Positions 8,596 to 17,350 of a stretch of DNA of 64,000 nt are shown one piece after another. This DNA is from Candidatus Nitrososphaera evergladensis SR1 (GTDB lineage Archaea > Thermoproteota > Nitrososphaeria > Nitrososphaerales > Nitrososphaeraceae): positions 2,418,001-2,482,000 of the forward strand of contig NZ_CP007174.1 of NCBI RefSeq assembly GCF_000730285.1, given 5' to 3'. The notes below the pieces were generated by a model. That model searched no databases. It saw nothing but the letters and a program-made list of their open reading frames with translations, and was not told where the DNA came from. Position 1 is the first letter of the stretch, and every line of letters begins with the position of its first letter. The translations under genes and the position numbers were made by a program.

Positions 8596-10284
8596 ATGGA
8601 AGAGGTCGCTGCAGCAGCACCACAGCCGCAGGTGCGCATAAGGTGGAGTTCGCTTGTCCACAGGGGCGTCGCCTTTCCTCCCGAGCACCAGCCAAGGGGC
8701 ATAACCATTTCCATAATGGGAGAAAAGATCGCGCTCAACACGGACCAAGAGGAGCTTGTGTACGCGTGGGCGAAAAAGAAGGACACGCACTACGTGCAGG
8801 ACCCCGTGTTCCAGTCCAACTTTTTGCTTGACCTAAAGCCGATGCTCCCTGAAAAGTTCAGGAAGATGGACCTGAAAATTTCCGACTTTGATTTCTCGCA
8901 GGCATACAGGCTTGCCGACGAGGAAAAGGCGATAAAAGAGCGCGAAAAAGAGCGCATAAAGAACCTGCCAAGGGAGGAAAAGAAAAAGATGGCAGAAGCA
9001 AAGAAAGCCGAGCGGGAGCGCCTAAAGGCGCTGTACGGCAAGGCAATAGTCGACGGCCAGGAGGTAGACATTGCCAACTGGCTTGTCGAGCCGCCGGGCC
9101 TGTTCATGGGCAGGGGCCAGCACCCGCTCCGTGGCCGGTGGAAGCCCCGCGTCAGGCCGCAGGATGTCACGCTGAACCTTGGCGAGGACGCGCCGGTGCC
9201 AGAAGGCGAGTGGAAGGAAATCGTCCACGACCACACGTCTACGTGGCTTGCGACCTGGATGGAAAACCTCACTGAAAAGCGCAAATACGTATGGCTCCAT
9301 GATTCTTCGGAACTGCGGCAGGGAAACGACAAGGCCAAGTACGACAAGGCGCTAAAGCTGGCGCAGCAGCTTGGCAAGGTCGAAAAGGAGATAATGCGCA
9401 AGATGAAGGGCTCAAACGACAGGGCCGCCACAGCCGCGTATCTCATCTTCAAGCTTGCCATGAGGGTCGGAGACGAAAAGGACCCCGACGAGGCCGACAC
9501 GGTGGGCGCAAGCACGCTCCGGGTCGAGCACATAAAGTTCCCGCAGGCAAACGGCAAGCAGTACATCGAGTTCAACTTCCTCGGCAAGGACAGCGTGCCG
9601 TGGCAAAAGACGCTTGAGGTCAACTCTGACGACACGAGGGCGCTCTACGACAACCTGCGCAGCTTCATGAAGGACAAGAAACCTGACCAGCAGATATTTG
9701 ACGACATCAACTCTCGCAAGGTAAACGCGTTCTTCCAGACCGTGATGCCGGGCCTGACGGCCAAGGTGTTCAGGACGTGCATCGCAACAAAGGTGGTGCA
9801 GCAGGCGCTTGTCAACCCGCCTATCAAGGTGGACAGGAACTCGCAAGAGTCAGACAAGGTGTACGTAGCAAAGTCCGCAAACCTTAAAGCGGCAATAGAG
9901 TGCAACCACAAAAAGGGAGTCGACCCAAAGAACCCGGCGGCAAAAAAAGCCGCAGAAAAGTTTGAAGAATCCATTGCAAAGAGGAAGGAGGCGATAGCCG
10001 AGCTTGAAAAGCAGGTGACGGCAGCAAACTGGAAGACAGAGATCCAGGAAAAGCGCCTGAAGGAGCGGCTTGCCAAGTTGAAAATGCAATTGAAGCTTCA
10101 GCAGGAGACCCGCGACTATAACCTTGGAACTTCTTTGCGCAACTACATCGACCCCCGCGTCATGAGGGCGTGGCTCAACTATGTCGAGCTTGACTGGACC
10201 AAGGTGTACACGGCGACCTTGCAGCGCAAGTTCAAGTGGGTAGAAGGATACAAGGAAAAGAATTACGCCAGATTCTATCCCTGA
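8596..10284 (+). CDS. DNA topoisomerase IB, eukaryote-like
   Basis: A 562-residue type IB topoisomerase that relaxes supercoils through a 3'-phosphotyrosyl intermediate. It matches eukaryotic Top1 in its core and catalytic domains: RGQHPLRGRWKPR in the N-terminal core, KLAMRVGDEK with the first catalytic Arg, NFLGKDS with the catalytic Lys, AKVFRT with the second Arg, and AAIECNHKK with the catalytic His. A charged coiled-coil linker (about residues 440-505) follows, then SLRNYIDPRV with the nucleophile Tyr near residue 517. The long N-terminal eukaryotic tail is absent. Topo IB of this type is a known hallmark of Thaumarchaeota. Confidence 0.97.
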   Translation: MEEVAAAAPQPQVRIRWSSLVHRGVAFPPEHQPRGITISIMGEKIALNTDQEELVYAWAKKKDTHYVQDPVFQSNFLLDLKPMLPEKFRKMDLKISDFDFSQAYRLADEEKAIKEREKERIKNLPREEKKKMAEAKKAERERLKALYGKAIVDGQEVDIANWLVEPPGLFMGRGQHPLRGRWKPRVRPQDVTLNLGEDAPVPEGEWKEIVHDHTSTWLATWMENLTEKRKYVWLHDSSELRQGNDKAKYDKALKLAQQLGKVEKEIMRKMKGSNDRAATAAYLIFKLAMRVGDEKDPDEADTVGASTLRVEHIKFPQANGKQYIEFNFLGKDSVPWQKTLEVNSDDTRALYDNLRSFMKDKKPDQQIFDDINSRKVNAFFQTVMPGLTAKVFRTCIATKVVQQALVNPPIKVDRNSQESDKVYVAKSANLKAAIECNHKKGVDPKNPAAKKAAEKFEESIAKRKEAIAELEKQVTAANWKTEIQEKRLKERLAKLKMQLKLQQETRDYNLGTSLRNYIDPRVMRAWLNYVELDWTKVYTATLQRKFKWVEGYKEKNYARFYP

Positions 10285-10344
10285 GTGGTGGTCAGAAGAC
10301 TTATATCATTACTTCATGCTTTTTAAAGCCGGACAATTGTTATA

Positions 10345-11925
10345 ATGAGAGATTCTTGTCCTTGGAGACCACCTATAGGATTTTCCATTCCAAGGATATT
10401 CGCGATCATGACGATCGCGGCCATCCTTGCTAGCGCAAGCACGGGCGGAGGAGGAGTAGCCAGTGCGCAAGTGCCGCCATCTTCATCATCACCATCGCCA
10501 GCTTATACCCACGACTCGATATTCATGGCGCTTTTTGCAAACGGCGACGCGCTGGTAGAGTACGACATACAGATAGCAAACGCTAATGCCACCACCACCA
10601 ATCCTCCCGGCAAGATAAAAATCAAGCTTTTTGGCACCAACATAAACGAGCTCATCGTCACCGACCTTGATGACAGGATCCTACCGACCAAGATGCTGAC
10701 GTCCGGCGAGGTAGAAATAACGCCGGGGAACGCTACGGGAGCTAGGATAAGCTATCTTACACCTGACTTGGTCAACAAGGTAGGGAGGACATGGACGTTT
10801 ACCCTTCAAGCTCCAATAGAGGTGGCAGTAAAGATGCCCGCAGACAGCGTCCCCATCGACTATGGCGGCAACGTGCCGACGCTCAGCCCCATCGGGAGCC
10901 AGACCCTGCTTACATTCAAGGCAGGAACCATCCACTTCAGCTACCTCGTTGGCACGCTTGGAACGGAGGATCAGGCAGACATCACGATCAAGTTTGCCGA
11001 TGCGGCCATCAAACAGGCAAAGGCAAGCTACCAGGGCATAATGCTTCCAGAGGAAGAAACGCTCCTCGCCAACGCGGTGGCGGCAAAGAACGCCGGCAAG
11101 TTTGGAGACGCCATCAAGCTGGCAACGCAGGCAAGTGATCAGGTCCAGCGAGTGATACCCGATTATACGGCGGCGCAATCAGAGATTTCGCGCGCCGGCG
11201 CGCAGATATCGCAGGCATCAAGCCAGGGCCGCGATACTTCCCGTGCGACAGCGCTCCTTGACCAGGCCAACTCGGAGTTCTCGCAGGGCAAGTATTCGGA
11301 GGCAATTTCTACAGCCACCCAGGCTGTCGCGGCATTAAACGGCGGATCGCCGCAGCAGTTTTCGACAACGCTGCTCATGATAATAGCAGGGGTGGTAGTT
11401 GCCGGGGGCGGCGCGGGCGCGTACCTGTTCTTCTTCCGAAAAAGGATGCGCAAGCCGGCGCCAGCCTCCTCTACAACGACAATGTTTCAAGATCCAGATC
11501 CCAACGGCTCTGGCGCGCAGTCCGCGCTGGAGCCGCAGCAGCAAGAAGAAGAGGGGGAGGAGGGAAGAGAAGAGCCGGAAGAAACCGATGCTATTTCAAC
11601 GCAGGCAAACGCGCCCCCGTTCGAGTCTGCAAGGGCACTTGCAGGCATACCCGAGTCGCAGACAGACACCGGCCTGCTTGCAAGAATAGTCTCAAAGATA
11701 ATCGAAGAAAAGCCTCACCTGAGGCCCGAAGACCGCGACGTGCTTGGGTTCCTTGCTGAAAAGGAAGGCGCGGCATTTGAGAGCGAAGTGCGCACAAGGT
11801 TCAGCCTGCCCAAGACGACCGTCTGGAGGCTGGTAAAGCGGCTAGAACGCGAGGAGCTTGTCGAGATAAGAAAGGCAGGCGGCCAGAACCTCATAAAGCT
11901 CAGGTTTGAGGGAAGGCAGGCATAG
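10345..11925 (+). CDS. Secreted/membrane-anchored protein with cytoplasmic winged-helix domain
   Basis: 526 residues with an unusual one-protein signalling layout. A signal sequence ends near VASAQ (residue 42). About 300 external residues follow: a beta-rich part with N-x-T sequons, then two A/Q/S-rich helical repeats of TPR-like pattern (NAGKFGDAIKLATQAS and SQGKYSEAISTATQAV). A single membrane span (TTLLMIIAGVVVAGGGAGAY) comes next, followed by an acidic Glu/Gln-rich linker and a C-terminal winged helix (about 455-520, LPKTTVWRLVKRLEREELV). The arrangement matches archaeal COG2512-type membrane regulators, so an external signal is presumably passed to a DNA-binding domain. TTATATC at 10301-10307 is a plausible TATA box. 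Ligand and targets unknown. Confidence 0.82.
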   Translation: MRDSCPWRPPIGFSIPRIFAIMTIAAILASASTGGGGVASAQVPPSSSSPSPAYTHDSIFMALFANGDALVEYDIQIANANATTTNPPGKIKIKLFGTNINELIVTDLDDRILPTKMLTSGEVEITPGNATGARISYLTPDLVNKVGRTWTFTLQAPIEVAVKMPADSVPIDYGGNVPTLSPIGSQTLLTFKAGTIHFSYLVGTLGTEDQADITIKFADAAIKQAKASYQGIMLPEEETLLANAVAAKNAGKFGDAIKLATQASDQVQRVIPDYTAAQSEISRAGAQISQASSQGRDTSRATALLDQANSEFSQGKYSEAISTATQAVAALNGGSPQQFSTTLLMIIAGVVVAGGGAGAYLFFFRKRMRKPAPASSTTTMFQDPDPNGSGAQSALEPQQQEEEGEEGREEPEETDAISTQANAPPFESARALAGIPESQTDTGLLARIVSKIIEEKPHLRPEDRDVLGFLAEKEGAAFESEVRTRFSLPKTTVWRLVKRLEREELVEIRKAGGQNLIKLRFEGRQA

Positions 11926-11987
11926 TAATGGTGCGTATAGATATATACATCATTATCGCGCGTTTTTCAAAAAATTTCCACGCCACG

Positions 11988-11996
11988 CTTAAATAA
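11988..11996 (+). promoter_or_regulatory. TATA box of the CBS/zinc-finger gene
   Basis: CTTAAATAA, centred about 25 bases before the ATG at 12017, the spacing of a leaderless archaeal transcript. Confidence 0.6.
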
Positions 11997-12016
11997 AACA
12001 GGGCAGACAACTACCT

Positions 12017-12640
12017 ATGAGTTCAGGCCCCGACATCACGTCGCTTCTTTCCCTGCCCATAGAGAATTTCATCAACATGAACGTCGTCATAATGGAAGGC
12101 GACAGGTACGTGGACCAGGCCCTTGAAAAGATGAAGGAAAGGGGAGTGCGAAGCGTCCTCGTTTCCCACCAGGGCGAGGTCGTCGGCATCGTCAGCAAGA
12201 CAGACATTCTGTTCAAGGTCATGTCGCAGGGCAGAAACCCCGGCAAGGTAAAACTGCGAGAGATAATGACAAGCCCGGTGCTTGCAGTGGGCCCGCACAG
12301 CACGGTGCAAGAGACGCTTGCCATGATGGACAAGCACGTCGTCCGGCAGTTGATAGTCACGGCACAGTCGGCGGTGCTTGGCATGGTATACCGCGACGAC
12401 ATTTTTGAGCGCATACACCTGTCTACAATGTCAACCGCTGATGCGGCATTGAAGGGGACGCCGGTGTGCATCATAAACCCAAAGGCCATTGCGTACATCA
12501 AGGACCTGAGCGCCGCGGCAGTCGTGTGCCCGTACTGCGAATTGCCTTTTGACTCTAAAGACGCGCTGTCAAAGCACATCGACAGGCTGCATACTGGCTC
12601 TGGAGTGCTTGAAGGCGACGTCCGCAGAACGTTTGAATAG
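12017..12640 (+). CDS. CBS-domain pair fused to a C2H2 zinc finger
   Basis: 207 residues. Two CBS modules (about residues 15-75 and 80-140) contain SVLVSHQGEVVGIVSKTDIL and REIMTSPVLAVGP. Such pairs usually bind adenine nucleotides or SAM and sense energy state. The C-terminus carries a classical C2H2 finger (CPYCELPF ... LSKHIDRLH, about 171-192). The combination suggests a ligand-responsive nucleic-acid or protein-binding regulator; this is inference. A TATA box lies 25 bases upstream, so the start is well supported. The tRNA-Met gene follows 60 bases downstream on the same strand. Confidence 0.88.
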   Translation: MSSGPDITSLLSLPIENFINMNVVIMEGDRYVDQALEKMKERGVRSVLVSHQGEVVGIVSKTDILFKVMSQGRNPGKVKLREIMTSPVLAVGPHSTVQETLAMMDKHVVRQLIVTAQSAVLGMVYRDDIFERIHLSTMSTADAALKGTPVCIINPKAIAYIKDLSAAAVVCPYCELPFDSKDALSKHIDRLHTGSGVLEGDVRRTFE

Positions 12641-12699
12641 TTAATATAAGCAGGGCGAAAAACCCAGAACCGCAGTACGCTTTTGTGCTGAGCGCGCGT

Positions 12700-12774
12700 G
12701 CCGGGGTAGCTCAGCTTGGTTAGAGCGTACGACTCATAATCGTAAGGTCGCGGGCTCAAATCCCGCCTCCGGCA
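12700..12774 (+). tRNA. tRNA-Met (anticodon CAT), elongator type
   Basis: A 75-base cloverleaf. The acceptor stem GCCGGGG pairs with CTCCGGC, the D stem is GCTC/GAGC, the anticodon stem TACGA/TCGTA holds loop CTCATAA, and the T stem is GCGGG/CCCGC. The anticodon stem lacks the GGG/CCC pairs of initiators, so elongator Met is preferred; an Ile-CAT (modified) tRNA is the less likely alternative. CCA is not encoded. No intron. TTAATATAAG at 12641-12650 may be its TATA box. Confidence 0.93.
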
Positions 12775-12856
12775 CTACTACCTATATTCTTTAAAAAGGA
12801 CATTGTTACTGATGAGTCATAACATATTATTTTTAGACCAGAGATATCGACAATCA

Positions 12857-12864
12857 TTTAAGAA
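12857..12864 (+). promoter_or_regulatory. TATA box defining the start of the 12884 gene
   Basis: TTTAAGAA centred about 24 bases before ATG 12884. It lies inside the longer open frame that begins at 12803, so it argues that the upstream ATG is not used. Confidence 0.6.
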
Positions 12865-12883
12865 CGATCAAAGATACTTACCC

Positions 12884-13381
12884 ATGGAAGGCACGAAAAA
12901 AAGGATTACCGTTCTTTTATCGTCGACCATTCTTGCAGCAGGACTTGTTGTTGTTGTTGCAATAGGCTCGGGATTCTCTGGCGCACTAGCTACTACTATG
13001 ACAGCAACTCCCTCGGCTCCACCGGTAAACTTGAAGACCGATAACGAATCGGTAGACATCACTGTAGACTGGTCCCCACAAGAAATACAGCAGGGAAGTG
13101 CTACCGAATTTAGCATCAACTTTCAGGATCCTTCTTCAGGCGCGTCATTAGAGCATGTTAATTATAACCTCGAAGTAAAGGACGCGGACGGCAATACGGT
13201 TGAATCGCTAACGGATCTTCATTCACACACAGGAAAAGACACCCAAACGGTAACGTTTGACAATTCAGGCGATTTTCAGCTCGCGATAACAGTGATCGGA
13301 ACCGGGTTGACCATGCCGTTTGACACGAGCAAAAGCGGCACTGCAGAGACACCCATAACAGTAGCAGCAGGCACATCTTAA
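12884..13381 (+). CDS. Secreted or membrane-anchored beta-sandwich protein
   Basis: 165 residues. A basic start (EGTKKR) is followed by a hydrophobic signal or anchor segment (ITVLLSSTILAAGLVVVVAI) and then a mature part of about 120 residues with alternating beta strands, for example SVDITVDWSPQEI and TQTVTFDNSGDFQLAIT. This resembles an Ig-like/PEGA-type fold. No catalytic motif was seen. The start is set by the TATA box at 12857-12864 rather than by the longer frame. Function unknown; an envelope protein is likely. Confidence 0.75.
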   Translation: MEGTKKRITVLLSSTILAAGLVVVVAIGSGFSGALATTMTATPSAPPVNLKTDNESVDITVDWSPQEIQQGSATEFSINFQDPSSGASLEHVNYNLEVKDADGNTVESLTDLHSHTGKDTQTVTFDNSGDFQLAITVIGTGLTMPFDTSKSGTAETPITVAAGTS

Positions 13382-13553
13382 TTTTTTGTTGTTCCCGCCT
13401 ACTGCATGTATCTATATCTGGCCACTACTGACTAGGCGGCATCAATAGTTCTAACGAGATACACGGAGATGCGATAAAGAGAAAAGAATCGCATTTGTCT
13501 TTGCGAGGTCTCACAGGCTAAGTAATTCTGCTTCCGGCACTTTTTTGCAAGGA

Positions 13554-13560
13554 TTATATA
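13554..13560 (+). promoter_or_regulatory. TATA box of tRNA-Phe
   Basis: TTATATA, 30 bases before the mature 5' end at 13587. Confidence 0.6.
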
Positions 13561-13586
13561 CGGTGCATAAAAAGTAGTCAGCCAGT

Positions 13587-13660
13587 GCCGTCGTAGCTCA
13601 GCCTGGGAGAGCACTCCGCTGAAGACGGAGCCGTCGTGAGCTCAAATCTCACCGACGGCA
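13587..13660 (+). tRNA. tRNA-Phe (anticodon GAA)
   Basis: A 74-base cloverleaf. Acceptor GCCGTCG pairs with CGACGGC, D stem GCTC/GAGC, anticodon stem CTCCG/CGGAG with loop CTGAAGA, T stem GTGAG/CTCAC. No intron and no encoded CCA. It ends 5 bases before the stop of the convergent purB gene. Confidence 0.95.
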
Positions 13661-13665
13661 CTCTT

Positions 13666-15027
13666 TTACTCATTCTTCTTGGTAATGTCCTTGACGAGCC
13701 TGGCAACATTATCCACGATCTTGCCCGATGCTGCAAGGTGGTTCTCTGCCTGAAATATTGCAGCTATTTCTTTTCTTGAAAGGTGCTTGCCGATGCTCTC
13801 GTCTTTTGACACTGCGTCAAGGAACTGCTCGCCCGACTCTATTGCCGCAAAGGCCACGCGCTGGATGTCCCGGTACGCATCAAAGCGCGCAACGCCCTTT
13901 TTCACGAGCGCTTCAAGGACAAACTCGGCGTAGATCTGCCCTTTTGTCATGTCAAGGTTTGCGACCACGCGCTCCTTGTTCACCTTTAGTTCTGCCACCA
14001 CCTTGGCCGTCGCGTTCAGCATCTCGTCAAGCAGGATGGCGGCCATCGGGAGCGTGAAGCGCTCGTTTGCCGAGTTGGACAGGTCGCGCTCGTGCCAGAG
14101 CGGTATGTTGTCCATCGACACAGAGACAAGCGACTTTAGCATCCTTGCAAGGGAAGATACGCGCTCGCTCTTTATCGGGTTGCGCTTGACGGGAACTGCG
14201 CTGGAGCCCATCTGGCCCTTTTTGAAAGGCTCGGCAACCTCGGCAATTTCTGTGCGCTGCAGGTTGCGTATCTCTATTGCCATCTTGTCAAGCGTCGACC
14301 CAATGAGGGCCATCAGAAACTGCATCTCCGAATAGCGCTCCCTTGGGATCACCTGCGTCGCGGCGTCTACCGGCCAGAGGCCAAGGTCGCCTGCAACCAG
14401 CCTCTCCACTTCAAGGGCCCGGTCTCCCATCAGCGACCCGGTGCCAACGACGCCGCGGGTCTTGCAGAGGAGAAAGCGCTTTTTGCCCTCCTCGATGCGC
14501 TCTATGTGGCGCGCCATCTCTGACGCCCACACTGCAAATTTCAGCCCAAACGAGATGATGCTTGCGTGCTGGCCGTGCGTGCGCCCCACTGCCGGCACGT
14601 CGCGGAACTCGACTGCCCTGTCTGCAAGCGACTGAGCAAGTTTTGCCACCTTGCCCTCGATGATTGAAAACGCATCGCGCATCTGCATGCACGTTGACGT
14701 GTCAACGACATCGTTGCTGGTAAGCCCATAGTGCACCCACGGCCTGGCGCTTGCCGGAACCTGTTCGCTTATCGCTTCCACCATGGCCGCAGTGTCGTGC
14801 TCGCTTTTTGCCTCCAGTTCTGCAACGCGCTCAAGCGTGATTTTGCCGGATTTTGCGGCCCTGCCAATCTCTTTTGCCGCATCTTCGGGCACCATCTTTA
14901 TCCTGGCCTGAACCTGGGCGACTGCAGCTTCAAAGTCCAGCTGGTACTGGAGGCGCTGCTCGTCGCTGAAAATTGCACGCATCTCCTTGCTACCGTAGCG
15001 TCCCGAGTCTATGGGCAGTATTGGCAC
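13666..15027 (-). CDS. purB: Adenylosuccinate lyase
   Basis: Catalyses two fumarate-releasing steps, SAICAR to AICAR and adenylosuccinate to AMP. About 453 residues. Visible: YGLTSNDVVDT near the start of the catalytic region, GRTHGQHA with the catalytic His, and the superfamily signature GSSAVPVKRNP, where the usual MPHKRNP has Val-Pro-Val (an unusual His replacement worth noting). The frame is open to 15111. I chose the GTG at 15027 because the protein then begins VPILPIDSGRYGS, the normal archaeal PurB N-terminus. Divergent from the 15120 gene and convergent with tRNA-Phe. Confidence 0.95.
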   Translation of the reverse strand: MPILPIDSGRYGSKEMRAIFSDEQRLQYQLDFEAAVAQVQARIKMVPEDAAKEIGRAAKSGKITLERVAELEAKSEHDTAAMVEAISEQVPASARPWVHYGLTSNDVVDTSTCMQMRDAFSIIEGKVAKLAQSLADRAVEFRDVPAVGRTHGQHASIISFGLKFAVWASEMARHIERIEEGKKRFLLCKTRGVVGTGSLMGDRALEVERLVAGDLGLWPVDAATQVIPRERYSEMQFLMALIGSTLDKMAIEIRNLQRTEIAEVAEPFKKGQMGSSAVPVKRNPIKSERVSSLARMLKSLVSVSMDNIPLWHERDLSNSANERFTLPMAAILLDEMLNATAKVVAELKVNKERVVANLDMTKGQIYAEFVLEALVKKGVARFDAYRDIQRVAFAAIESGEQFLDAVSKDESIGKHLSRKEIAAIFQAENHLAASGKIVDNVARLVKDITKKNE

Positions 15028-15119
15028 AAAAGAGGGGCATGCGGCGCTGAAAATAAATCTTGCACCGGGGCTTGAGGCGTGACTACAAGTCATTAATACT
15101 TGCCAGCGCATACGAAAGG

Positions 15120-15431
15120 ATGGGTGGAAAAATGCCAGTAGTAATGATCATGACGTGGGAAGGGGTAAAGAAGGAAGATTACGAGGCCCTCAGAAAAACA
15201 GTCAACTGGGAAGGAAACGTCCCGCAGGGAGCCATGTTTCACGTCTCTGCTTTTGACGGCAAGGGCATCAGGGTCACGGACGTGTGGGAAAACGAGCAGG
15301 ACTTTAAGAAATTCGTAGACAGCAGGCTGATGCCAGAGGCAAAAAAGATGGGCCTAAAGAGCGAACCCAAGGTCGAGATCCTACCAGTACACGCGGTGTT
15401 TGCACCAGCGTACAAGCGTGCAGCAACATAG
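15120..15431 (+). CDS. Small conserved protein, probably a dimeric alpha-beta barrel
   Basis: 103 residues. The pattern of strands (PVVMIMTWEG, GAMFHVSAFDGKGIRVTDVW) and helices (QDFKKFVDSRLMPEAKKMG) resembles stress-responsive/antibiotic monooxygenase-like ferredoxin folds. No cofactor motif can be read. TTAATAC (15093-15099) lies about 24 bases before ATG 15120. The ATG at 15132, preceded by GGTGG, is an alternative. Function unknown. Confidence 0.7.
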   Translation: MGGKMPVVMIMTWEGVKKEDYEALRKTVNWEGNVPQGAMFHVSAFDGKGIRVTDVWENEQDFKKFVDSRLMPEAKKMGLKSEPKVEILPVHAVFAPAYKRAAT

Positions 15432-15437
15432 AAGCGC

Positions 15438-15446
15438 TTATAATAA
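15438..15446 (+). promoter_or_regulatory. TATA box of rtcB
   Basis: TTATAATAA centred 29 bases before the TTG start at 15471, consistent with a leaderless transcript. Confidence 0.6.
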
Positions 15447-15470
15447 CTCCGGCAGCAATTTTGTAGCAGA

Positions 15471-16943
15471 TTGCCAGAAATTGCTACAAGGACTGGCCTC
15501 AAGGTCAGAAAGGTCAGCGAAAAGGAATTCCGCATTGACCCGGATTCCGGACGCGGCATGAAGGTGCCGGTCAGCATTTACGCTAACGATTCGCTCATTG
15601 CCAAGATGGTGACCGACAGGACCATCGACCAGGCGGCAAACGTCGCCACCCTGCCAGGCGTAAGAAAGCACGTCGTTGTGTTGCCGGACGGCCACGAAGG
15701 CTATGGCTTTCCGGTGGGAGGCGTGGCCGCAACCGACGTCGAAGATGGCGTTATCAGCCCCGGAGGCGTGGGCTATGACATCAACTGCGGCGTGAGGCTC
15801 TTGCGCACAAGCCTCACGGAAAACGACGTGAGGCCGCGCCTGAAGGACCTCGTAAACGACCTGTTCAAGTCCATTCCTTCCGGCGTTGGAAGCGAAGGCG
15901 CCGTGAGGCTGACAAAGTCAGAACTGGACGAGCTCCTAGTTGAAGGGGTCGGCTGGGCGGTGAGGCACGGCTATGGCACAAGCCACGACGCCGAAGTGTG
16001 CGAGGAATCCGGCACGATGAAGGGCGCCGACCCCGGAAGCGTGTCTGACACTGCAAGAAAGAGGGGCGCGCCACAGCTTGGCTCGCTTGGCTCTGGCAAC
16101 CATTTCCTGGAACTGCAAAAGGTTGACAGGATCTTTGACGAGCGCGCCGCAAAGGCGATGGGCATCGAAAAGCAAGGGCAGCTGACGGTGCTGGTGCACT
16201 GCGGCTCCCGGGGCTTTGGCCACCAGATCTGCACCGACTATTTGCGCGTGTCCGAGTCTGCGCTGCGCAAGTACAACATCTCGCTTCCAGACAGGGAGCT
16301 TGCGTGCGTGCCAAACAACTCCAAAGAGGGCGAAAGTTATAGAAAGGCAATGTTCTCTGCCCTCAACTTTGCATGGGCCAACCGCCAGATGATAACCCAC
16401 TGGACCAGAAAGACGTTTGAGAGATTTTTCGGCATGTCAGAGGACGGATTAAAGATGGACCTTGTGTACGACGTGTCTCACAACATCGCAAAAGTAGAGC
16501 GCCACAGGATTGACGGCGAGGGTACCCGCGAGGTAGTCGTGCACCGCAAGGGCGCAACGAGGGCGTTTCCGTCTGGCATGGAGCAGGTTCCGGATAAGTA
16601 CCGCGCGCTTGGGCAGCCGGTGATAATACCGGGCTCGATGGGGACTGCCAGCTGGATACTGCTTGGAGGCAAGAACTCGCTTGACCTCAGCTTTGGCTCG
16701 ACTGCGCACGGCGCAGGCAGGACCATGTCAAGGTCTGCCGCAAAGCGCAGCTACACGCCAGAAGGCGTCCGGGGTAACCTGGAGTCAAAGGGCATCTACC
16801 TCAAGGCGCTTACAAAGGACGGCATGGTGGAGGAGACGCCAGAGGCGTACAAGGACGTCGACGCAGTTGCAGACGTGTCAGACGCCCTTGGCATCGCGAC
16901 AAAGGTAGTAAGGCTTGTGCCCATCGGGGTGATAAAGGGTTGA
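15471..16943 (+). CDS. rtcB: RNA-splicing ligase RtcB
   Basis: 490 residues, full length. Joins 2',3'-cyclic phosphate and 5'-OH RNA ends with GTP and Mn, chiefly tRNA exons after archaeal splicing-endonuclease cleavage. Motifs: VVLPDGHEGYGFPVGG, GGVGYDINCGVRLL (metal-binding Cys), GSGNHFLE, HCGSRGFGHQ (metal His), VSHNIAKVE, and the guanylylation-region STAHGAGRTMSRS. Starts with TTG. Its TGA stop overlaps the TTG start of the next gene (TTGA, 16940-16943), so at least two small genes follow in one operon. Confidence 0.97.
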   Translation: MPEIATRTGLKVRKVSEKEFRIDPDSGRGMKVPVSIYANDSLIAKMVTDRTIDQAANVATLPGVRKHVVVLPDGHEGYGFPVGGVAATDVEDGVISPGGVGYDINCGVRLLRTSLTENDVRPRLKDLVNDLFKSIPSGVGSEGAVRLTKSELDELLVEGVGWAVRHGYGTSHDAEVCEESGTMKGADPGSVSDTARKRGAPQLGSLGSGNHFLELQKVDRIFDERAAKAMGIEKQGQLTVLVHCGSRGFGHQICTDYLRVSESALRKYNISLPDRELACVPNNSKEGESYRKAMFSALNFAWANRQMITHWTRKTFERFFGMSEDGLKMDLVYDVSHNIAKVERHRIDGEGTREVVVHRKGATRAFPSGMEQVPDKYRALGQPVIIPGSMGTASWILLGGKNSLDLSFGSTAHGAGRTMSRSAAKRSYTPEGVRGNLESKGIYLKALTKDGMVEETPEAYKDVDAVADVSDALGIATKVVRLVPIGVIKG

Positions 16944-17350
16944 GCGGCAGCGGCGACAACGACCCGGACATCGAAATCATAAAGGCGCGCAAGATGAAGG
17001 AGATGCGCGAAAAGGCCGCGGCCTTTGAAAAGGCAAAGAACGCGCCAATAGCAGAAGAAAAAAAGAAAATGAAGACGCCAAGGGAAATAGTATTTTCATA
17101 TCTTTATGACAGGGGTGACGAAGTGCTAAATGCCGCCTATGCGCAGTTCCCGGCGCAGACAGAAGCCATCGTGGTAAAAATATCAGAGCTGATACTTGCC
17201 GGAGAGCTCCAATCCCGGATTTCCGGAGGAGAACTGCTGTCGTTGTTCAGGTCGGTCGGCCTGCGAGTCAGAATTGACACTTCAATAAAAGTGGAAAAGG
17301 ACGGCAAATTGATATCGTTTTCAGACAGGCTGAAGCAGGATAATGAGTGA
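16940..17350 (+). CDS. Small basic protein, possibly PDCD5-related DNA-binding
   Basis: 136 residues. The N-terminus (DPDIEIIKARKMKEMREKA) is a charged helix similar to that of archaeal/eukaryotic PDCD5 DNA-binding proteins. The remainder (IVFSYLYDRGDEVLNAA, ISGGELLSLFRSVGLRVRI) is a compact alpha/beta domain that I match only loosely to PDCD5. Starts with TTG overlapping the rtcB stop and ends overlapping the next gene by 8 bases, so expression is coupled to rtcB. Confidence 0.75.
   Translation: MSGSGDNDPDIEIIKARKMKEMREKAAAFEKAKNAPIAEEKKKMKTPREIVFSYLYDRGDEVLNAAYAQFPAQTEAIVVKISELILAGELQSRISGGELLSLFRSVGLRVRIDTSIKVEKDGKLISFSDRLKQDNE

Noticed and set aside
13432-13614. 60-codon minus-strand ORF
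   Set aside because: Runs into the tRNA-Phe gene and its promoter; no coding pattern.
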